64,000 bases of DNA from Agrypnia vestita (Eukaryota; Arthropoda; Insecta; Trichoptera; Phryganeidae): the NCBI GenBank assembly GCA_016648135.1, contig JADDOH010002592.1:1-64000 (forward strand), read 5' to 3'. The translations under genes and the position numbers were made by a program. This document shows positions 1 to 11,033 of the stretch, piece after piece. The stretch's first letter is position 1. Each line of letters begins with the position of its first letter. The notes below the pieces were generated by a model. That model worked only from the letters and a program-made list of their open reading frames with translations. It had not been told where the DNA came from and did no database searches.

Positions 1-1217
1 ATATACCGAGGTACTCGATTCATAAAGAGTTAGTTGTAGACCGAGTGTAATGATTGCGCAATACCTACGCAATACAGTAATTATTATAATGCTACTAAGT
101 AATTCATATAGAACTCCGTGTATTCAATTGTTAGTAAAAATAGTATGAAAATCCCCATACTTTAAAATATATTCGTTCGGAAGAATTTCTCGTACGATTT
201 GGATTGATATCTGGTTATGCAATACATAACGCGTCGACAATTATTATGAATCTATTAAGCACTGCTTATAGAGCTCCGTAAAATCAATTGTTAGTACAAA
301 TGGTATGAAAATCCCCATGCATCAAAATATATTCGTTTGGGAGATATTCCCGTACGAATTGAGCCAAGATCACACAAGAAATCGTGATATTAATTATACA
401 TTATTGCTCCGATTTTAAATCTTCCCAAAATAAATACATTTCAATAGTGAAAATAATTAATCGATAGATAATATAAATGTGTTCCTTAGCTGTTACACAG
501 TGGCGGTATGATCCTCTCTTGGCACGATGAATGGTAGATTCCTCCATACGTCCGGGCAGCAACTCCGTCCGCAAATGATGTTCTGGAACTCAGGGCTCCA
601 TCGGTAGTCTGTTGGGCAGCGCTCCCGCTCGCAAGTCTGGTCTCGAACTGAAGGGGCTGAGTATATCGAGTTCGCTCCTTTTATAGTAATGATTTCACCA
701 TACCTCTGAAATCCACGCTAGTGCAGTGACTCATCCTATGCCCGATGACCTCACCGCCGGCGCTCGCCATTGGCCGGATTCAGTCACCAGGACGGTCGCC
801 TCCGGCTCAACCCGTCGAAGGCAAGGCGCGCCTGTGATTGGTCCGTTTCGTTAAAATAATAGTTAAGCACCCGCTACACGCGAGACTTACTGTTCTGATT
901 CATAAATAATAAAGGCTCGTTCGCACCTACTCACAAGGTCGAGTCTATTAGGATTGGCAAACAATATTAATTTAACACAGAATTATATCTATGGTATAAT
1001 AAAGATCTAAGAAATATTACTTGTATATCTGAATATTCAATATTTTGTTAGCCTCTTGTAATACATAGAATCTTGAGAAGAAATATATCAGGCTTTTACT
1101 TTTAAACGATTCAAAATAGAAGAAATATATTTTTGATGTCCATACTTGGCTTTTTTGAATATTATTATTTTAGGATTTTCTAAATTTATTAAATCTATCT
1201 CTATGTCGACCATCACA
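1..1217 (+). mobile_element. LTR-like repeat, left copy (cut by window edge)
   Basis: This repeat returns in the same orientation at 8263-9342. It ends in CATCACA and the right copy begins TGTACC, giving the TG...CA ends of an LTR. From about 620 to the end the two copies differ at only a few bases; from 1 to about 600 they are clearly more diverged. Inside are two inverted CCAAT boxes (CATTGGCC near 770, GATTGGTCC near 836) and an AATAAA-type signal in ATAAATAATAAAGG near 905, as expected for a retroviral-type promoter and polyadenylation region. No coding sequence is seen. It could be the 5' LTR of a 9.3-kb element or an independent solo LTR; the base left of the copy lies outside the window. 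Confidence 0.6.
56..365 (+). repeat. Two diverged tandem units of about 160 bp inside the left LTR-like copy
   Basis: Unit 1 (about 56-212) and unit 2 (about 213-365) share the blocks AGNNCTCCGT, TCAATTGTTAGTA, ATGAAAATCCCCAT and AAAATATATTCGTT, offset by 160 bases. The right copy of the LTR-like repeat has only one unit, so unit number differs between the two copies. Confidence 0.65.
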
Positions 1218-2164
1218 GCTTCCCCCTTATTTAGAGAGAGGAATGATCTATCAGACCAAGCCTATCTGCTAAATAACCCAATAGGATAGTATATCTCGTG
1301 ATACTTATCAAGAGTTTCTAAAATTCCTTTTAAAATAAATCGTTGTTCTTATCAGTGCCAAATTCTTTTTCAATGGAACCTTCTTTGCCTATTTAAAGCT
1401 ACTGTAAACCATCTGCCTGTCATTCAAATGAAAAGTGTACAACTAATACAAATATAAGATTTGAAAGCGAAAGGGACTGTATATAATTTTTCCAATTGAC
1501 TGAAAAGGTTCGATTCTTCATAATCGATTGAATGCCTCAGTAATGTCATTATTGTGTCTGCTAACCACTCAAGTTCCATCCTGTTATCAACACTTAAAAA
1601 GGACGCTCCTTCCCCCACTTTGTTATCCTCCTTGCTTCCCTTACAATGGTACACTCCTAGTGTTCACCACCTCGCAACTCTATACTACTTTCCCCAGCAT
1701 ATACCTCCCTTCCCCCAGAATATACTCCCACTAACACTCCCCACATCCCCTTCAAGCTATACAACCCAACTCAACCGAGTAAATATTAACTGTATATTTC
1801 TCCTATGAAATGCGAGCTACGATAAATCTGAAGTTCCAGAATTATGTTAACCTACGAATTAATGTACAACCTATTCATATAAACTTAACAACCAGCTTCC
1901 TAATATAAAGAGCAAACCCTTCCCCCAAACTATACACACTCTTCTATTTCTAACTCGTTTCGTCCTGTTTTAACCGAGTGAATAGTCAACCGCATATTCC
2001 TACTATGATTGCAAACCGCGACAAAATTAACTCTGGTACCCCATCTGAGCTATGAACCCTATTCATATGCGCAATACATGTCCTCTTATGTAGAAACAGC
2101 CAATTGTCCTCAATATTCCACGTATTCTGTAATGACTGCCATAATTTATTGTTGGTGTAATATG

Positions 2165-2740
2165 ATGAAGAAGAGGAAGAAGAAGCCGCAAAAGTAGTGG
2201 ATGACGACAGAAGAAGAAGAAAATGAATCCACCGAAAGGCATAAGATAAAGAAGAAAAGTCACAACCGAGTGTAGTAGTAGATAACGACGAAGAAGAAGA
2301 AGTTGAAAGAAAAATAAGAAGAAGACGCGAATGTAGCAGTAAGTAAAGAACAAAAGAAGACGAAGAAAAGACGTAGAAAAACAGTCGAAAAGTTTAAGAT
2401 AAATGGAAGGAGACGAAATGAATGTAGTAATAGAAAAAGAAGAAGAAGAAGAAAGTGGAGAAAGATATACCATAAGACGAAAAGTAGTTGCAACGTATTG
2501 TAATAATTGCTATTTATAGAAGAGAAGGCGTTTGAAAAGTAAAGCATAAACGGTATGTATTCAAAGAAGAAGAAGACTAGAGTGAACGTAATCAATAAAA
2601 AAAACCTTCGTACCGAAGAAGAAGAAGACTCTGTTGAAGTCAATATAACTAAAAGGGGGAAAGAAAAAATATATATATAACCGATAGCATATACGAATAA
2701 GAAGAAGACGAAGAAGAAGAAGAGGAAGAAAAGGGTAGGA
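2165..2740. repeat. GAA/GAC-rich purine tract
   Basis: The plus strand is dominated by GAAGAAGAA, AAGAAGAAG and GAC triplets over almost 600 bases, in several blocks broken by short ordinary DNA. The low-complexity purine bias explains long Phe/Leu/Ser-rich reading frames on the minus strand, which are not genes. Confidence 0.8.
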
Positions 2741-3912
2741 ACAACCTCTTCGATAATTGTAGAACGTAAAAGTATATATAACTATTATCCGTCTCAATAA
2801 CTTTCCAGCCAACCCTCAAGAGTGATATCTAAAGACGACGCATGTTTGTAGAAGAAGTGGATCCAGATGTCAAGAAAAGTTTCCCATAACTATTCCTTAC
2901 TAACCTGTCTTCCCCCAAATTGTTAAGCGTTTGTCAAATAATCAGGCGCGACTCCTCCGTATAACTGTAATATCGTTCCTCCCAAAACTTATTGAAAACC
3001 TAAAACAACTTTATTAATATGTTCCGTATTCATCATCCCCATACTTATATGTAACATAACATTATAAAATTTTAAAGTGTTCCTTTAACAACGCGAACAT
3101 GTTTAACGAAGTACACTGTTACAAATCAGAAGAGGTGAACCCTAATATCTGTACTAGCTGTAGTAGTCATCACCAACACTGATATCCACAGAAGATGTAT
3201 GTGTGTAACTGAATCAAGAATTCCTAACGTATAATTCGGTTTGCTATACGACTGGAATCTATTCAAGATCCAAACGTCCAACCTTTCTACCTCAATCTAA
3301 AAGTAATGCCACGACGACGCATGAAGGTGGATGAAGCTAATGATTTCGTTATGCTACTACTATTTAATCTACTAAAAATCTATTTTCAAAATTTTTTTTT
3401 TTTTCCCAAAATGTTCCAGAAGAATTCAAAAGCTCTCCTGAAAAATTTATTTTTTATTTTATTTTATCACTATTCAAAAGGATTTCTACATACACCCAAT
3501 GTATAGTAAAAACAATAAATGCTTTATCAATCATAGCGTTACGACTTCTCAAAACTTGAAGAAACTCACATATCGTTAATTCCGGATTTACTTTTGTATT
3601 ATTTCCAAGAAGATTGCGCCTAAAACTAAAACAACCCTTATATAGATACGTACGAAATTTGAAGTAGTGAGATGTTTATTTCTACTCTGCCTATAAATAA
3701 GCTATATCAACGTATATTGTAATATAATATTTATTAATGAAGATAAAACAATTTCAATTAACGTTGCAATGAAGCGAAACAAAGGAATATATATAAAAAA
3801 AAACAAGTCCAATTTTTAATTATTCGTTACTAAGAGTATATATATATTGCGCTCTCTATTACCGCTTCCTATAGACTAATACTAGCGAAGGCTCAAAACT
3901 TTCTCTGATTTC

Positions 3913-3928
3913 CGCTAGATGGCGGTAG
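3913..3928 (+). promoter_or_regulatory. CTCF-like AGATGGCG motif
   Basis: CGCTAGATGGCGGTAG fits the core of the insulator protein CTCF site (TAGATGGCG followed by a pyrimidine-rich or GTA tail). Two more AGATGGCG words occur at 55565-55578 (plus) and 51598-51609 (minus). A match to eight or nine bases is weak evidence. Confidence 0.2.
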
Positions 3929-4235
3929 TATGACCATTTTAATTCATATGCCAGGCCGTCTTGTAAATAAAAATGGAAGCAATTTTATTCTTGTAATTCA
4001 AATCAAAATAATTTTTAGATCAAAACAAGAAACTCAAATAATTATTTCGTGCAACAATACGCGTCTGTGTTTATATTACGAACAAGTCTATCAATCCTGC
4101 ATACAACAAAGAAATTATAATTAGTTTGAATAACCAGAACCGTATATAACTGTGTATAACAATTAAGAACACATTTAGATAATTAAAATAATTAAGGACC
4201 ATAATAAATCAATGAAGGAAATTATTATTTTTTTT

Positions 4236-4385
4236 CAATTAATTCAGCAACATTGTAGATTGACATTTTATTTTTTTAGGACAATTTTTAATATAACACC
4301 TTGACGATAAAAAGGTATCTCCGAAACATGCACGTGAAAGTTATCAAATAATATAAGTAGATTTGTAAGAATACTATAATCAATA
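4236..4385 (+). repeat. Penelope-type terminal piece, family E, with hammerhead-like motif
   Basis: The segment begins CAATTAATTCAGCAACATTG and runs through CACC-UUGACGA-(AUAAAAAGGUAUCUCC)-GAA-ACAUGC-A. A second copy lies at 54434-54590, where the start has the same orientation but the hammerhead-like part is inverted. Here C3 of the expected CUGANGA core is U, and the stem III block has decayed from the palindrome ACAUGU seen in the other copy. Confidence 0.45.
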
Positions 4386-4936
4386 ATTTTTTTGTGTAAT
4401 TATTATCTGTAAAAATTTAGCTGAATTTAAAGATCTTTTTTTTCAAATATAGAAACCCTTTTTAATATCCATAAGACAAATATATAACAAGTGTGGATTT
4501 ATTTAATTTACATTAACCTTAATTTAATTAAGATTAATTTATATTAATTTTTAATTATGAAACCAGACGCATAATTATTAAAATATTTTTCGCATTTGTA
4601 TCATAATTGTACATAACCGAAAGAGAAAAGTAAATATTATAAAACATCGGATTTATAATTTTTTTTATAAAATAAAATATATATCAAATGTTCACATGGC
4701 AAAATCCGTTTAATATAATTCTTGTGTACCCCGTATACTAAAAGTTTTCGGTTTTATATCTTCTTTTCTTTTAGATTCATATATTCTCGTGTTTATATTT
4801 TCTACTAAATTGTTATCCGGTTTTTATATTTATTTTTACTTTTATATTTTTCTGCTATTATTATTAATTACTATTGCATAACTCGTAAGCGAAAATATTT
4901 GCCACTGAACAGATTTTATCTAGCGTTGGTTAATTA

Positions 4937-5323
4937 TTAGTTTATATTAATATAAGAAATTAAATTAAAACCGAATTTTAAGCTATCATAAACCCTCCGT
5001 GGCGCGCGCTGAAATCTGTCGCGGTGATCTGCCCGTAATACAGGTGTGTATTTTTGCATTTCGGGCGCCGTGCGAATCCGTTTCAGTGGAGCAGCTAACT
5101 GTCCCTTCGTACTAGCCCGAGCGCGAAGGTCGAACTTGTTAAACCTTAAACCCTCAAACGTCTCCGGTCTATTTCGTGAACGCTCGCAGTCGGGCGGAAC
5201 ATGACCCGGGACGGTACTGTATGGGGAACCGTGTCGCGCGTGCTCTCCCATTACACAGCGCTCGCAAACCCGGCGGCTTTGGCCGTGTTCGGTGGTATAT
5301 TTGCGAAACACAAACACAAACAC
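4937..5323 (-). CDS. Hypothetical 128-codon reading frame in a GC-rich block
   Basis: Function not recognised. The frame stays open through a block (about 4990-5300) that is far richer in G+C and CpG than anything around it. The predicted protein is basic, with a CERC pair near residues 20-24 and many Arg/Glu residues, and no signal peptide or membrane segment. The start shown is simply the first ATG; a non-coding origin, such as a piece of a structural-RNA spacer, a captured exon or a mobile element, is equally possible. The sharp change in base composition at both ends suggests an inserted or retroposed sequence. I see no poly-A tail or target duplication. Confidence 0.2.
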   Translation of the reverse strand: MFVFVFRKYTTEHGQSRRVCERCVMGEHARHGSPYSTVPGHVPPDCERSRNRPETFEGLRFNKFDLRARASTKGQLAAPLKRIRTAPEMQKYTPVLRADHRDRFQRAPRRVYDSLKFGFNLISYININ

Positions 5324-5341
5324 AAATGCAATAATTAAAAC

Positions 5342-5510
5342 CTTTCAAACGTGAATCGTTTGAATCCTAACTACATATTTGTTATACTGCGATCCGCAAA
5401 TCCCGATGGTCTTTTTTAGATTGTGACGGTGGCTTACTTGTGAGATCGCATTCAAACAATTATTAAAATATTTTTCAAATGTGAATCATTTGAATTCAAA
5501 CCACATAAAA
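5342..5510. repeat. Diverged direct repeat with a short dyad
   Basis: TTTCAAACGTGAATCGTTTGAATCC at its core (5343 onward) returns as TTTTCAAATGTGAATCATTTGAATTC near 5470. Each copy contains a near-palindrome centred on GTGAATC. Function unknown. Confidence 0.45.
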
Positions 5511-7440
5511 TGAATGAGATATGAAATAAATCACATATTCTATAAAATGGAGCAATACTTTTACAAAGAAACAGGCATTCCAAAATCGAACTAATATATC
5601 ACAAGGACCAAAATTACTACAATAATTTTCGTTCACAAAATATTAAATAATAAAAATGCCAACTATCTATATGACAAACAACCTAAAGAAATTTCTAATA
5701 CCTAGTATCACGTTTGTCTACAAATCTCAGTACGTGGTTCACATAAATGCTCAATCTTTTTTCTTTGATGTCACGGACCGTGGTCCGCGATTGTTTAAAT
5801 AAAACCGCTTTTATAATCAAATATTTTCTTTCATTTATAATATTAACTAAACCAAAATGATTTTATTACTATGCAAATGAGTCCAACGAATACGCTCCTG
5901 TCTGGTCACCGGCACCACTGAGATGACCCTGGTAGATAGTATCCTAATCAAATGACGGTATTTTCTAGAGATGCTTTCTATTATATGAAAAATATTATTC
6001 AGTCGTAAAATAGTTGGCGCGAGTTTAGTTTTATTATTATATTTTTCATTTCGACCTCCTGGTCGCGGACAACCACTGTGGTGGATCCTATGGGGTAGAT
6101 AGTAGGGCATCGCGGCCTTGATACATTTAATAATAATTTAGTATAGTTCCTGGTCCGGCACCAGAGTTAGACATCCTATGATGGTGTGTGTTGAATATAT
6201 AAGGCGAAGCAAATTTATAATACAAATCATTCCATTGCAACTCAATGTAAATCATATTCTTTTCACGGCTAACGATGTAAGATGACCCTAATGTGGGTCC
6301 TACTAAATAATGAAGGTTAGTAAGTAGCAAAACGTCGCGTTCAAAATACAATATATTGGATTATTAAATATTTCATTATTCTTATATGTGAGCGCGCGAC
6401 GTTCTGCATAACGACTACAAATTGCGTTGTAACTACATAATGATCGTGAGATAAATTATATTCTTCTATGAAATATTAAAAATAATGTATTCTATTCAAT
6501 ATTAATGCTCTGCCAGTGCTAACTATACATTTACTGAAAATAATTATTAACTGAAAAGTGCGCTTTTGAATGCAAAATTAACTAAAAATATTCCTAACAT
6601 CTTGGGTTCGCATACTATATTGATAATACCTAATGCCCTTTGCATTTACTAAGCATATTACCTAAATAGCCACAGCTATACCATCCTGTCCGTCAGGGAC
6701 GAAACATAAAACACAGTTATATTCCTAAAAGTGCTACCTCTTACGCGACAAAAATACCTATTGCAGTCGGGCTATGAATATGAACTATTTCCGCCTCATA
6801 ATGGCGCCTGGAACCAATACTAAAAACCTCACTAGAAATAATAAATGCGACTAAATCTCGATAAATACAATATATACTATTCGTAATACGTCGTTGAATT
6901 GGCACATGATTCGTCTAATGGATGAAGGACCCCGTTGTGTATCGTAATAACTTCAAATTCTTTTATAGGAGCAGTGTGGAAACAATTGCATAATATTACG
7001 TAATAAAAACATCTAACGAACCTAATAATCTATACATTTATGTTACAATAAAATACGTTCACCAGAAGAATTCGTGTATTAGAAATAAAACATTTCCGTT
7101 TGGAAACAACCCAATAAAATCAATCGAACGGCATAAAGAGGAGAAATTCACATATTAAATAACACTGAAATTAATAATTTTAAACACTTTATATTAACAT
7201 ATTCTTACCTTGAATGGTGTCGTCTTAGACGTGTATGAACCTGTTCATATTAATTCCTGGGGAAAATAATACATATATTTGCTATCTACGAAATACCACA
7301 TTTTTGAAGTGAAACTTCTTTATGAATAAATAGATAAGGTCTCGGGGATGGTTTGTTCGAAAGGATTCTACAACAGCCCGTGAGTTTATATGAAATAATA
7401 GTTTCTTTGAATGCTAAATTTTGGTTTTTTAAACCCTCAG

Positions 7441-8262
7441 CATCTCTGCTGAGAGGGGTAGAGGCCCCGCGCCCGCCTAAACCCGGTGGCCGACTTCCTA
7501 AGTGACTAAACGGCCCCCCTTGTTCCTCCGGAACTTACTGCATCCCGAGACTCTATCTCTTCTTTACGAGATGTGATCCCGTGACGCCCCTCTTTTAGGC
7601 TTATAATTGAGAAGGCCGTACTCTTTTGGTACGAGTTTCTGATGATGTGTGTTGTCTTGAGGCGCCTTTCTTTTAGGCCGGTGTTTGAAGAATCATGTAC
7701 TCTTTTGGTACGAATTGATGACGACATTAGCCTCCTTTGCGGGCATAGTCAGCGATGTTACAAATTATTGTGCAATCTCATTATGCCTTTTCAGAGCGGC
7801 GTCCCACGATTCTGCATCTTGCAACATTTACTTTGGACAAATGTTAGAGTGTTAGTAACATATTTATAATATCCCAGCTATTCCATATGAGTGAATGATT
7901 TTTATATTTATTCTGGCCCTGTCTTTCTTACAGAGGACGAAATAGAAGTTAACGTTTTCTATCAAGGTTTTACAGCATTCAAGCATGGAAATCCTTCCAA
8001 AGACATAGGGAACCTTTTTGTTGGTTTAAGTAGTTTGCGCCAGATGAGGTTAGGTGGTCGGTTTATTGACGACCCCGAGCAACAAGGAGGACCCCGCCTT
8101 TAAGGGGCCCTGCAGGGGCTTGTGCGGGTTCCACGCCCAAGTGCCGGCAATCATCCACCCCTCAGCCAGCTAGGCTAACACAAACCAGATATCCCCAATC
8201 TTTAGTTAGACTTCCCCATTCTGTCCTTTACTCGTCATTCTGAAGCTACTTGTTAAGCTAGA
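7441..8262. other. GC-richer block left of the right LTR-like copy
   Basis: The block has a composition unlike its AT-rich surroundings and an internal repeat: TACTCTTTTGGTACGA occurs near 7619 and again near 7699, each preceded by CTTTTAGGC a short distance upstream. Short frames such as 7891-8103 (70 codons) are open, but I recognise no domain. It may be the 3' end of the presumed LTR element's internal region, or an unrelated insertion. Confidence 0.4.
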
Positions 8263-9342
8263 TGTACCGAGGTACTCAAATCATAAAGAGTTAACTGAAG
8301 ACCGGATTGCGCAATACTTATGCAATACAGTAATTATTATAATGCTACTAAGTAATTCATATAGAAATCCGTGTATTCAAATTTTAGCATAAACGGTATG
8401 AAATTCGCTTTGCATAAAAATACACCCGTTTGGAACGGAATTCTTGTACGATTTGAACCAATATCACACAAGCAATCGTGATATTTAATTACACATAATT
8501 ATTCCGAACTCAAATATTCCCAAAATAAATACATTTCGATAGTGAAAATAATTAACCGTAATAGATAATATGAATATGATCCTTATCTGTTACTCTTTGT
8601 GGCGGAATCCTCCTTCTGGTGCTGCGGGATGGTGGAATCTCTATACTTCGCCGCTGCAAGACCCGCTTTCTCTCAAGCTGGCAGCTCCTTTGCTCGCAAC
8701 TGATGATCTGGAACTCGGGGCTCCGTCGGTAGTCTGTTGGGCAGCGCTCCCGCTCGCAAGTCTGGTCTCGAACTGAAGGGGCTGAGTATATCGTGTTCGC
8801 TCCTTTTATAGTAATGATTTCACCATACCTCTGAAATCCACGCTAGTGCAGTGACTCATCCTATGCCCGATGACCTCACCGCCGGCGCTCGCCATTGGCC
8901 GGATTCAGTCAACAGGACGGTCGCCTCCGGCTCAACCCGTCGAAGGCAAAGCGCGCCTGTGATTGGTCCGTTTCGTTAAAATAATAGTTAAGCACCCGCT
9001 ACACGCGAGACTTACTGTTCTGATTCATAAATAATAAAGGCTCGTTCGCACCTACTCACAAGGTCGAGTCTATTAGGATTGGCAAACGATATTAATTTAA
9101 CACAGAATTATATCTATGGTATAATAAAGATCTAAGAAATATTACTTGTATAGCTGAATATTCAATATTTTGTTAGCCTCTTGTAATACATAGAATCTTA
9201 AGAAGAAATATATCAGGCTTTTACTTTTAAACGATTCCAAACAGAAGAAATATATTTTTGATGTCCATACTTGACTTTTTTGAATATTATTATTTTAAGA
9301 TTTTCTAAATTTATTAAATCTATCTCTATGTCGACCATCACA
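8263..9342 (+). mobile_element. LTR-like repeat, right copy (1080 bp, TG...CA)
   Basis: It starts TGTACCGAGG and ends CCATCACA. The second half (about 8720-9342) is almost base-for-base the same as 605-1217, including CCAAT boxes and the ATAAATAATAAAGG signal; the middle (about 8585-8700) is strongly diverged. The flanks CTAGA (left) and AGGTT (right) are not a target duplication, so it is not a simple solo LTR insertion. That is compatible with being the 3' LTR of an element whose other end lies off the window, or with recombination between copies. Confidence 0.6.
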
Positions 9343-9639
9343 AGGTTCATGGCCGATCGTACAACTTTTCGCCGGGCATTTCTGTCCAGGGTTGCATTTG
9401 TTCAGTAATGAATTTGCAGTTGCATTGTATTTTTAAGAAAAGTATTCGCCCACATAATTTTTGGATGTTAACTAACTCACATAGGGATCGCATTCTCACA
9501 GAATTGCTTCCGAAGACGTTTTTGAAGTTTTTATCTCGAATTCTGAGTGGCAATAAAGATCGATTATCTTTTGAAGCGGCGACATTTCAACTTTTTGAGA
9601 TCTTCATATCAAAGAATTCACTGTAGATGTGCTCGTAAA

Positions 9640-9790
9640 TGCACCGCCTGTGATTTTGCTTGACTGATCTAAGGTATCCACGGAGATGGCCTTTATGGTA
9701 AAAAAATGTATGAGTAGGGCCGATATGGGAGCTTTCGCTTTTAAAACGGTCCTGGGAACGCGGTGGGTCTCCATTCACTGGACTAAGATA
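9640..9790 (+). repeat. Diverged SINE-like segment
   Basis: GTAGGGCCGATATGGGAGCT and the following CGCTTTTAAAACGGTCCTG match GTAGGGCCGATGCGGGAGCT and CGCTCATAGAATCGCCCTG at 32879-32925, in the body of a tRNA-derived SINE. The tRNA-like head is not seen here. Confidence 0.4.
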
Positions 9791-10529
9791 TGGTAAATTT
9801 TTTAGAATACTTGGATGCCCTTTTTTGTTTCCATTTATCGGTAAAATAAAATCTATTGTAAAATCCATCCAAAAATCACTTATGTAAACCAACGAAACCC
9901 TCCTTTCTTCTAAACCGCAAATAAGTAGCTGTTTTATGTTTTTGAAAAAACATATAAGAAGTGGCGATAATACTTTGGTATATTCTCTAGATATCAAATA
10001 TTTCTATGAAAATGCTATAATACTTCTAAGGTTACATAGTACGGCAGACAAGATTCAAAAGAAACAAAGGACCAATTTAACAAATGCCTTAAATAATAGA
10101 AATATGATTGTGAAGCAAAAATCTGCAGTAGCCTATTGTCTATATAAACATCTCTCTCTGTCATCATTAGCGTAGTAGTTCAATAAAAATGTTTTTGAAG
10201 AGTTAAAGCAAGTTTTTTGCAATTTATTTTCATGAAGTATTACGTATTTTGTTTTACTTATTGAATAATTCGTATAAAACTTTACGATTATTTTGAATAT
10301 CAGTAGCACATACATTTCGCATTTCGTGCATGTAGTGATGGACTGGGGAGATAATGCGGAGTTCACTTAATCATACAACCAATAAGAACTATTTCTACAG
10401 AAGGAACGCTTATCTTGTTAGAAAACAGAGTCTCTTCATAAGAAACTCGTAATCGGACGTGCGAAGATATAATATAATCAGCTGTTTCATTAATCTTAAT
10501 AGCAATAAAAACATTGCATAAACCACTAT

Positions 10530-10582
10530 TTATTGAATTATCAACATGTTTTGGGGCCAATGGTTCCTTCATCAGGATAAAA
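10530..10582 (-). repeat. Penelope-type terminal piece, family F1, with hammerhead-like motif
   Basis: On the minus strand: UUAUC-CUGAUGA-(AGGAACCAUUGGCCCC)-AAA-ACAUGU-U-GAUAA. The core CUGAUGA is intact, the stem I arms UUAUC and GAUAA pair over five bases, and ACAUGU is self-complementary. G12 of the GAA triplet is A. Related copies are at 43255-43290 and 60366-60409. Confidence 0.45.
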
Positions 10583-10736
10583 GTTAAGTTTACTTACGTT
10601 TTTTCTTATTATTCACATAAATAATGTTAGTTCAAAGTAAGTTTGCAGTTATTGAAGAAGTATAACTAATCGAAAATAAAAATTATTTCTGTAAAATGAA
10701 TATAAATAAAAAATAATTATTTAGTTTTAAGACATT

Positions 10737-11033
10737 TAAAATCAACACACGATTCTAAGAGTTCAATATTTTTAATATCCAAAGCAGGAAAAACGTTTCG
10801 GAACATTATTAATTGTGCTTAAAAATGTTGCTTTTCTTCTAGTTATACAATGAATGAAATGTAATAATTGTGAAAAAACATAAATTGTGAAAATGAACCT
10901 GCAGACAAACGTCGTTTGTGAGTCAAGTAATATTTAAAAATTTAAGAAAATAAATTGATAAAAAATCAACTGATTGTCGCCCTGGACTGCATAACAAAAA
11001 TATTGAACTCTTAAAATCGTGCGTTGATTTTTT
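10737..11033. mobile_element. MITE-like inverted repeat, 297 bp
   Basis: The ends AAATCAACACACGATTCTAA and, on the opposite strand, AAATCAACGCACGATTTTAA begin terminal inverted repeats of about 35 bases (10738-10775 and 10996-11032), both running on through GAGTTCAATATTTTT. The interior is AT-rich and non-coding. The superfamily is unknown. Confidence 0.6.

Larger units (their letters stand above)
1218..8262. other. Interval between the two LTR-like copies; no recognisable gag-pol
   Basis: If the flanking repeats are a real LTR pair this would be the internal region, but all reading frames are short and none shows protease, reverse transcriptase, RNase H or integrase motifs. There is no clear tRNA-primer site right of base 1217 (it reads GCTTCCCCC) and no purine tract directly left of 8263. 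Contents listed separately are a GAA-rich tract, a hammerhead-like motif near 4300, a GC-rich block near 5000-5300 and a second GC-richer block at 7440-8262. A C-rich pyrimidine stretch lies at 1570-1770. The rest is plain AT-rich DNA. Confidence 0.5.

Noticed and set aside
2063..2812. Several overlapping Phe/Leu/Ser-rich reading frames of 80-136 codons on the minus strand
   Set aside because: They are translations of a GAA/GAC-rich simple-sequence tract; composition explains the lack of stops.
4990..5300. Ribosomal RNA fragment
   Set aside because: The base composition suggested it, but no conserved rRNA phrase I know could be found on either strand.
1..9342. An intact LTR retrotransposon
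   Set aside because: No primer-binding site, purine tract, gag or pol could be found between the two repeats, and the copies are mosaic in divergence.
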